From Collybia mongolica (taxonomy: Eukaryota > Basidiomycota > Agaricomycetes > Agaricales > Clitocybaceae): DNA of 64,000 nt. Shown here piece after piece: positions 57,751-64,000 of this stretch (position 1 is its first letter; every line of letters starts with the position of its first letter). The notes under the pieces were generated by a model. It did not search any database, was not told where the DNA came from, and saw only the letters and a list, made by a program, of their open reading frames with translations. Made by a program: the position numbers and the translations under genes. The stretch is from NCBI GenBank assembly GCA_013420905.1, contig JAAXNY010000011.1, positions 2,852,001 to 2,916,000 on the forward strand. The letters are read 5' to 3'.

Positions 57751-59200
57751 TCAGAGACACTGGGGACAGTGTCGTCATCCTGGAGATCAGAGGTCGGATG
57801 TGTTTCGGGTACGTACCTGGGAATACCACTCGTTGACGTACGTGCAGGTATATGGGGAAACGCACGCAGTGGGACCAGAATACCCTTGCCTGCCAAGCCC
57901 ATGTGAGCGATCGATGAAATGGTCAAAAAGAATGAGAAGGCGAGTCACCCGCCGCATTGGCCATATTGGGTTTGCGTAGCGCCACTTGCTGTGGTTGTTG
58001 TTGAAGTAGGCGGATTCGTGGTTGCGGTTGTACCTGGTGCGGTGGTAACAGAAGTGTTGCAGGAGCCTCCCGTAATGCATGCCCGCTCCGCGGCGGTACT
58101 AAAGGGCGAGTGAGCATTGTCGTAGACGAAACAATGAATAGTGTTCACATTCCGATGACGTAACCGTGCCTGTTCTTGGGTGGGAGCGAGTATCCAGACG
58201 ACGGGGTCCAGTTGCCACCGGCGATGTTTGTGGTCTCGAAGGGGACGTACCCAGTGCCCCTCGTATAATTGTCGATGAAGAGGTGGTACTACCCTGTGTA
58301 TGAGCGAGTCATCAATCATGTGAAAGGACTCCAAAAACCTTCGATGGGTTGGCGTTGTTTTGGAAGATGAGCGGGCCCTCGCCCTTGGGGATGGTCCCAG
58401 AGCCAATTTGCTGCTTGACGACCCTCCACGGGCCGGCGAGACTGGTTGCGGATGCCTCCTCAATAAGTTCGTTAGGCCCGTTCTTGCTGATGCGGTAGAA
58501 AGTGTTGGAGGATTTATCAAGGATGATAGTGGCATCCATGCCGGCGCCCGTCAGGAACTTCTGCGCGGTACTGAACGTCACGAAGTCGCTCGTGTATGAC
58601 TTCATGATGTACCATCCGTCGCCCTTGAGATTACATGTCCAGAAAACAAGGTACTTGCCCTGGCTGGGGTCCCAGATCGCATCAGGGGCCCAGGTCATCC
58701 CGGCGTTGGACGGAGAAACGATGCGAAGCGCGGAGGAGGACCATGTCTTCAGGTTGGTGGACTCCCAGACCACGATACCCTTGGAGCCGTTCTCGGTGTC
58801 GTAATTCCCAGTTGCGTAAACGCGGAGATCCTAAAAAAAGCAGCGTTGGAAAAATCAGGGTTTAGCAATTCGCGAGGCACTAACAGTGGCTATAATCCAG
58901 AATTTCTTCCCATCTTGGCTACGGATAATCGAGGGGTCGCGGACACCCTTGGTTCCGACAGTGCTTTGGAGAACGAGGTTTCCGCCGTTCACCTGCGTCC
59001 ATGATCCCGGGTTGTTGTTATTGCTCACCGACATGTAGATTTGTTCGCCATATTGGGACTCCCCAGTGAACTGAAGGCTACAACGTCAGACTTGTCAGAT
59101 GAACCAGGAAGAGACGACAAACGTAGACAAATAGGTAGTCGGTATATGTTTGAGCCGCGACTAAAGAAGCCAGGCCAAGGAGCACCAGAGACAGCTTCAT
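57751..59200 (-). CDS. Secreted GH43 glycoside hydrolase with C-terminal CBM1
   Basis: Seven exons: 59200-59123, 59070-58885, 58830-58339, 58288-58149, 58098-57949, 57889-57817 and 57759-57751 (375 residues). A signal peptide (MKLSLVLLGLASLVAA) is followed by a GH43 five-bladed-propeller domain: YLFVYFTGES, KGVRDPSI with the likely pKa-modulating Asp71, TWAPDAIWD, and KGEGPLIF with the likely acid Glu239. After HGYVIG comes a Thr-rich linker (about 317-338) and a fungal cellulose-binding CBM1 (QTQYGQCGGQGYSGPT...YSQCL). The family has arabinofuranosidase, xylosidase and galactanase activities; the specificity is not clear here. The N-terminal catalytic base (perhaps the Asp before YLFVYF) is uncertain. 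The last exon is only 9 nt. The enzyme would act outside the cell on plant polysaccharides. Confidence 0.9.
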
Positions 59201-61351
59201 AGTAAAGAGTGGGTAGCGCGACAAAAATCAAACGCGAAAACCATGGTATTTATCTCGGACTGAGATACCCTGTGTATAAAACCGATTATCCTATTACTCA
59301 GCGCTTGAAAAGGCAAAGTAGAATGAGGACAGGCATGTGGTCATTGGGCGCGGCGTATCATTGGCAATGTCGCATCTTCTTACCCTACGGGTTCCCGCCA
59401 ATAAGAATATTTGAATTAGAGTATGCTGGAAGACGCATTTTCCAATCAACTGGCCGTGTGGGTTGAACAGTCAAGAAATCGCTGCCGGGAGGGAAGCACT
59501 GATATCTCACCGAAATGATTGTATTATTATACCGAACATTATCCTCTTCGAACCGAGGGATGTGGTGTTCCATTTTGCTTGACTTCCTATGATACAGAGG
59601 ATTGCGAGGCTGTACCTCCTACCCACGTATACATTAGTGTTCATGCTTGCCATCATCATTCAGGTTTAGATTGAGTCTCGTTCCTTGATTTTCAGGCCTG
59701 CGAGATTCAGTACCGAACATTCAATTCAGAAAATATGTCCGGTTTGACGTGCACGAGACGAGGTATGTCCGACAGTTAATGAACACGTCTGATATCGAGC
59801 CGAGGTTGAGGCAACACTTCGACGTCGAAGCATGGTCTTTTGAATTTGAGAAAGTCAGGAGACGAACCTTCGAACAAACAAACAACAGTAAACTCGTCGA
59901 CTCCGTGTTAGTATCGGTGTTACGTGTTCTGGGTTTTGCCGTCCTTATGCCAATCCTCTACGAACTTTTTCCGTCGTCGGCTCCAAGCTGATTACTTTCT
60001 GTGTTCCCCTGACTTTATGTGTTGTTCTCTAAATGCTCTGTTACTCGTAGAATTTTCCGATGAAGGAATCACAACAAACACTTGGGTCAACTAGTGCTCT
60101 TTCCTCCAACGCAAGACACCCGAGTACTTGGATATCGCAATGACCAAGAGACATTTATCTTCACCCGCCAATTGACATGTTTTGTGCGCCGTCCTTCCAA
60201 AACATGGGCGTGTGTCGATGAGGCCTCTTTTTGCCCTAATAAAAATATCTGTTCTGTAGCTACTAGCTTTGGTTATCTAACTTGAAGCCTTGGAAACGAT
60301 ACCACCGATCCAGCGACCTCACAACCTCTACAATGTGCTTCAAATCCAACTCGACTGACTCCCAGAAACCCTTTGAGTCATTTTCATCGAACCGCAATAT
60401 GAACATGAATGGCAAAGATCTGTCAAGGGAGCACACGTACGGTCGCGTGTTCAGTTTTGGTTTGTTGTGGTTTGTTCCAGGCACCGACGACTCTCAAGTG
60501 AACCACTCCCTACGAGGTTGGATTTGCGCTGGATCCCCTTTCTTTCCCTTTGGCCTCAATGGCCAGATTTGTTTTTAGAAGTCAACGATAAAGACCCATT
60601 CACCATTTACACAAAAATCATTGGGGCAAGCCCATGCAGCGGAATGGTGGAAGATCCCTGGGTACACCCTCGAGGCGAATAGGGATATAGATAGGTGGCG
60701 AAAGAATGGTCGAATCGAAAGAAGTTGAAGAAGTACCCCGGAGTTGTTACGCCTTCACCACCAACAGCAATCGTAAAACGTGATTCCAAAACGACTATAC
60801 TTGAATGTACAATCTTTTCAAGGGTCGTTACGGGGATGTCTTACTCGTGGCCGAATCCCTGAAAATGTACCTACGGGCCATCTAGTAATCGGTGAGTCTC
60901 ATAGAGGATAATTGTATATGACAGGTCACCTATATGCGTTCCCGGGTAATCTAGGAAAATACGCTTGGTTCGGATATGCAACGCAAACTGGTCGTATGGT
61001 ACGATGTCCAAACCCGCTTCTCGTTTGTAGCAGGAGGCATCTTTGTATGTAGAAGCAGTGGGCGATATGTTACTCCCCAACTTACGCTTCCACTTGTACT
61101 GAGCTAAGCGAAGATTAAACATCGTTTTCCATTGACACAGAAGTGCGGAGAGCAGGTAGGGTAGGCTTATGCCCTACCCCACACTCATAATTCCACACTA
61201 ATGTCCACAGATCATCAACACATATACGCTGCGCCACCGGGAACCATAAACAATGCGCATGTGGCGGTGCAGGGTGCAGGAGAGTCGCAGATATCAAGGT
61301 CAGGTCACTCTTTGACAGATTGGTTGTGCGCAGCACCAGAACTCTTGCGTT
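59201..61351. other. Intergenic with short unassigned frames
   Basis: A plus-strand frame at about 59698-59991 (RYVRQLMNTSDIEPRLRQHF, ending SSAPS) and a minus frame at 60484-60263 (with FMFILRFDENDS) are protein-like but isolated. No family or full gene model could be supported. Confidence 0.35.
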
Positions 61352-62326
61352 CCAGGACCCCGGATAATACCCCCTAAGGCCATTCGCTAATCCGGACAAA
61401 TTTTGAGAAAATTTGGCAGTTGGGCCAGTTCCAATCCGGACAGAAAGAGGCAAAATTCGGGGTATATCCATTCGGGTCATCCGGACAAATCAACTGTCGA
61501 TATGGACGGCTTGTTCTATGTCCGGAGAGGTGCATGTAGGCTAGGTGGTAGGGTGTCAGTCATAGAAACCGGTCAGGTGGGCGAGTTCGATCCTCAGCAA
61601 ATGCGAATGTTTTTTGCCTGTCATTATTTGTGCTACTTTGGTGATTTTTCAACTTCTCAACGCGCCGTTCCATAAGTCTGGCGCCTGGCTACCTATCTCA
61701 GAAAGCCCGTAATGGCAACGTCACTCATCGAACTTCCTGACAACATTGATGCGCTTCCCGCCTTCCAAGCCCAAGATTGGATTGGGGTTGGGAATCTGTT
61801 CTCGCCGTCAAAAACACCGCTGCATGTTCCGGTTGAAAAAGAGAAGCAACTTATAATCCTCACATTGGTACCCTCGAACTTACGCAAGAGGACAGTGATC
61901 GGTTCAATGCTCTTGATCGAGGCAGCGCCAGATTTGTGGATGCGATGAAGTTATCGAGAAAGCGAAACAAAACAGCAGACATCGAAGGCGGCGAGGAAGT
62001 TGACGACGGCCAAGTAGATTGATTAATGATCCTTATGCTTAATCTATGACTCAGTTTGTTCCTCTCGCATCTTATGGCGGATTCTGGCGACGCGCTGAGG
62101 AATCTGGGGCGTTTTCGCGAAAATTTGGCCCCTAGAGAGGCTGTTTCCGCAATCCGGACAAATTTGGGGGTTCGAATAGGCCCCAACCGAAGTCCGGACA
62201 AATCTGGAAATTTGGGCGAACAGCTAGTTCCAATCCGGACAAAATCGCCAAACCTTGTCCGGACAAATTTTCGAAGATTGTGACATTTTGGCGAATGGCC
62301 TTAGGGGGTATTATCCGGGGTCCTGG
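61352..62326. mobile_element. 975-bp TIR element with subterminal TCCGGACA repeats
   Basis: The ends are perfect 36-bp inverted repeats (61352-61387 and 62291-62326), starting CCAGGACCCCGGATAATACC and continuing CCCTAAGGCCATTCGC. Inside are seven TCCGGACA motifs at 61391, 61435, 61480, 62153, 62193, 62234 and 62258, clustered near both ends as transposase-binding repeats often are. No transposase is recognised; a coding-like frame at 61712-62022 may be a captured or relic piece. The size fits a non-autonomous DNA transposon. No clear target duplication is seen outside the repeats; if the true ends are ACCCCGG, the flanks are CCAGG and CCTGG. Confidence 0.8.
61712..62022 (+). pseudogene. Coding-like relic inside the TIR element
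   Basis: One frame gives MATSLIELPDNIDALPAFQ and continues 79 codons. A second, overlapping frame ends LDRGSARFVDAMKLSRKR and an acidic tail with stop at about 62022. The two may have been one protein broken by a frameshift or intron. There is no family match. Confidence 0.35.
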
Positions 62327-62723
62327 TAATCCCGTCGGCGAGCGCTTCTGCCGTAGGCATCCCCATGCAGTGTGCGAACCAGCGTGGCGGAGGATCGATT
62401 GCAGCAACAGATGATGCTTCCGATTGGTAGGTGATCACGCGTTCACTCTTGATGTGTCCTGAAAAAACATGAGGCCTGAAGATGTCGATGAGATCCTACA
62501 ATCGCAGCACGCGGGATCTTGCCGGCTTTTCCCGACAAGGAATGGTGCAATATATATATTTTCTACCGGGAGCCTACTTCATTCGACCAGCGGCGATCCT
62601 CAGACCTCAAAGCGCGTGTTGAATTGAGCTGCGTCAGCGTCGTCTCACGATGGCCCTCGATTCAAAGTGCCGGCTGCGGCGCTGTGAACCTTTCAGACCC
62701 GCTTCGAGTTGATCATCCTTGAA
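62327..62723. other. Upstream region of the second BTB gene
   Basis: No gene. A TATATATA run near 62552-62559 is AT-rich but about 165 bases from the start codon, so its role is uncertain. Confidence 0.4.
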
Positions 62724-63709
62724 ATGCCGCTCGTTAACCGCCCAACTCCACCGAACGACATCCAAACAGACACAGACTCTCTTAATGTCTCGTTCTCGAC
62801 AGTGTTTTACCCAGGGGCTCACGTCATTGCCGAAGACCTTGTTTTCTCATCCTTAGATTTGGTCCACTTCTACGCTCATTCGTTCGTCTTCTCTGGGGCT
62901 GCGAAACACACCTTCCGACCCATTCTCTCTGCACCACTTTCAGATCCTCAATACAAGGCGACCATAATCTCTATTCCAGAAACTTCTGAAGTTCTCGATA
63001 TCATCTTCCATGCAATATACAACAGATCTTGCTTAGCGCATTCACCCTCGTTCGACGCAGTTGTGGCCGCCATAGACCGCATGTCGGTTTACGAAATCAA
63101 CCCAAAGGACTACCTCACCCCTTCGAGTTCCCTCCACGAGCTGCTCCTCCACTTCGTGCCATACCACCCGTTTGAGGTATATGCTCTCGCAGCACACTAT
63201 GATGTGTATGACATCGCCAAGGCGACGTCATCTCACCTACTCGCGTACTCGCTCGATGCCATTAGCGACGAGATGGCGGTGCGAATGGGACCAGTGTACT
63301 TGAAGCGTTTGCTATGCCTCCACGCAAACCGGTCGAACTCCCTGAAAGACACTGTCATGGTCCCTCCCACATTCCACGCCCCAACCAAAACCTGCGTGTA
63401 TGACGACCAAAGGAAAATCGGGAGGGCGTGGTCGCTGGCTGCTGCGTATCTTATATGGGATGCCCGGCCTGGTAGGTCATCGTCGCCTTGCTTTGCCCGT
63501 AATCATCATACCGTGTACTAGGCCTCTCAGTAAGTAGCCTCGAGGCGGCATTCCGTCCGCTGCAAGACCAAATAAGCTGCCATGAGTGTCGTCAGGTATT
63601 CTCTGACCGCGTGAATGATGCCGTGCGGGAATGGTCGCGTGTCAAGGTATGTCCTGTCTTCCACACAAAAGCATGGGTCTAATCTATCGCCTTGCAGTAC
63701 ACAATCTAA
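62724..63709 (+). CDS. BTB/POZ-like protein with agaric C-terminal Cys motif
   Basis: Exons are 62724-63471, 63522-63646 and 63698-63709 (294 residues). The start MPLVNRPTPP is preferred over ATG 62709, because most agaric relatives start close to the domain. The BTB-like fold covers about 15-125 (DLVFSSLDLVHFYAHSFVFSGA replaces the usual ADVILRSSD entry). It is followed by HFVPYHPFEVYALAAHYDV, AWSLAAAYLIWDARP and the closing CHECRQVF...EWSRVKYTI motif typical of this family. The final exon is 12 nt. Its role is probably as an adaptor or cofactor; the partner is unknown. It is clearly different from the BTB gene at 35846. Confidence 0.8.
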
Positions 63710-64000
63710 CTCGCCATCTTGCTCGCTTACCTCACTTTCGATATGCACAACTACAAACACGATTACTAAATTTCTTTGCAAAATTTGATTGAAACGGGAA
63801 AACTCTCTCCTGACGCCGAACTCAGCTAGTTTATTACCAGATGATGCGGGAAGCTCTCTGACGTTCTTCACATGCACTAAAAACATAATCAGATTTTTGA
63901 TTTGTTGTGGGATTATCAAATAGATGGCGTAACTCACCGTTCGCATTCGCTTTTCGACTCCCAATGCTCCCAATGTCCACGGAATCTGGTGACTTGGAAC
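63710..64000. other. Right edge, nothing supported
   Basis: A 148-codon minus frame (63973-63527) overlaps the last two exons of the BTB gene antisense and has no family features. The window ends before any further gene can be judged. Confidence 0.4.

Noticed and set aside
58270..58340. TAG stop at an expected Trp in GH43
   Set aside because: Using the acceptor GGTAG|TAC the TAG falls in the intron and the frame continues as YHLFIDNYTRG.
61347..62331. Direct target duplication flanking the TIR element
   Set aside because: Bases outside the 36-bp repeats (GCGTT and TAATC) do not match. CCAGG/CCTGG is only a near-match that is also part of the inverted repeat.
1..64000. CRISPR arrays, operons or bacterial-type defence loci
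   Set aside because: No regularly spaced repeats were seen and the genes are spliced nuclear fungal genes.

Overview
The window is nuclear DNA of a filamentous basidiomycete, most likely an Agaricomycete. The evidence is intron-dense genes with 45-65 nt introns, small intron-bearing tRNA-Leu genes, a run of G-protein alpha-subunit relics, TKL kinases with HGDLK catalytic loops, a WOPR (Gti1/Pac2) regulator, fungal BTB proteins, a GH43-CBM1 secreted enzyme, and a Ty3/Gypsy element with agaric-type pol motifs. It is not bacterial: there are no operons, ribosome binding sites or CRISPR arrays.

Layout. 0.3-3 kb: a minus-strand Ser/Thr/Pro-rich single-pass membrane protein; its paralogue, with duplicated upstream DNA, lies at 14.8-17.1 kb. 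Between them is a CpG-depleted repeat block (about 5.2-13.5 kb): a decayed minus-strand Gypsy element with 267-bp LTRs, a 412-bp solo LTR with a perfect 5-bp target duplication, and an inverted repeat linking the two. 17.9-19.7 kb: a four-RRM protein with a mitochondrial-type N-terminus. 20.4-25.6 kb: three decayed G-alpha copies and a broken kinase fragment. 28.5-33.5 kb: a 14-exon protein with an MLKL-like helical domain, a TKL kinase and an unnamed C-terminal module, apparently carrying a one-base frameshift. 35.3-37.0 kb: two tRNA-Leu genes around a BTB gene. 39.0-40.2 kb: a WOPR regulator. 41.5-43.6 kb: Misato/DML1, intact over 11 exons. 44.6-49.4 kb: two paralogues with LPEER repeats and a conserved basic C-terminus. 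49.6-50.3 kb: a DUF1349-like protein. 52.0-53.3 kb: an acidic zinc-ribbon protein. 54.2-55.4 kb: a compact, intact TKL kinase. 57.8-59.2 kb: GH43-CBM1. 61.4-62.3 kb: a 975-bp element with perfect 36-bp terminal inverted repeats. 62.7-63.7 kb: a second BTB gene.

The genes do not form one pathway. The G-alpha array and kinases look like expanded signalling families, and the kinase fragment at 25.3 kb shows that sequence was copied locally. The most interesting single locus is the helical-bundle kinase at 28.5 kb, whose domain order recalls MLKL-type cell-death executors. Exon borders were worked out by eye from GT(GC)-AG signals, phase and family conservation. Each gene model given exon by exon sums to a multiple of three except the 28.5-kb kinase.
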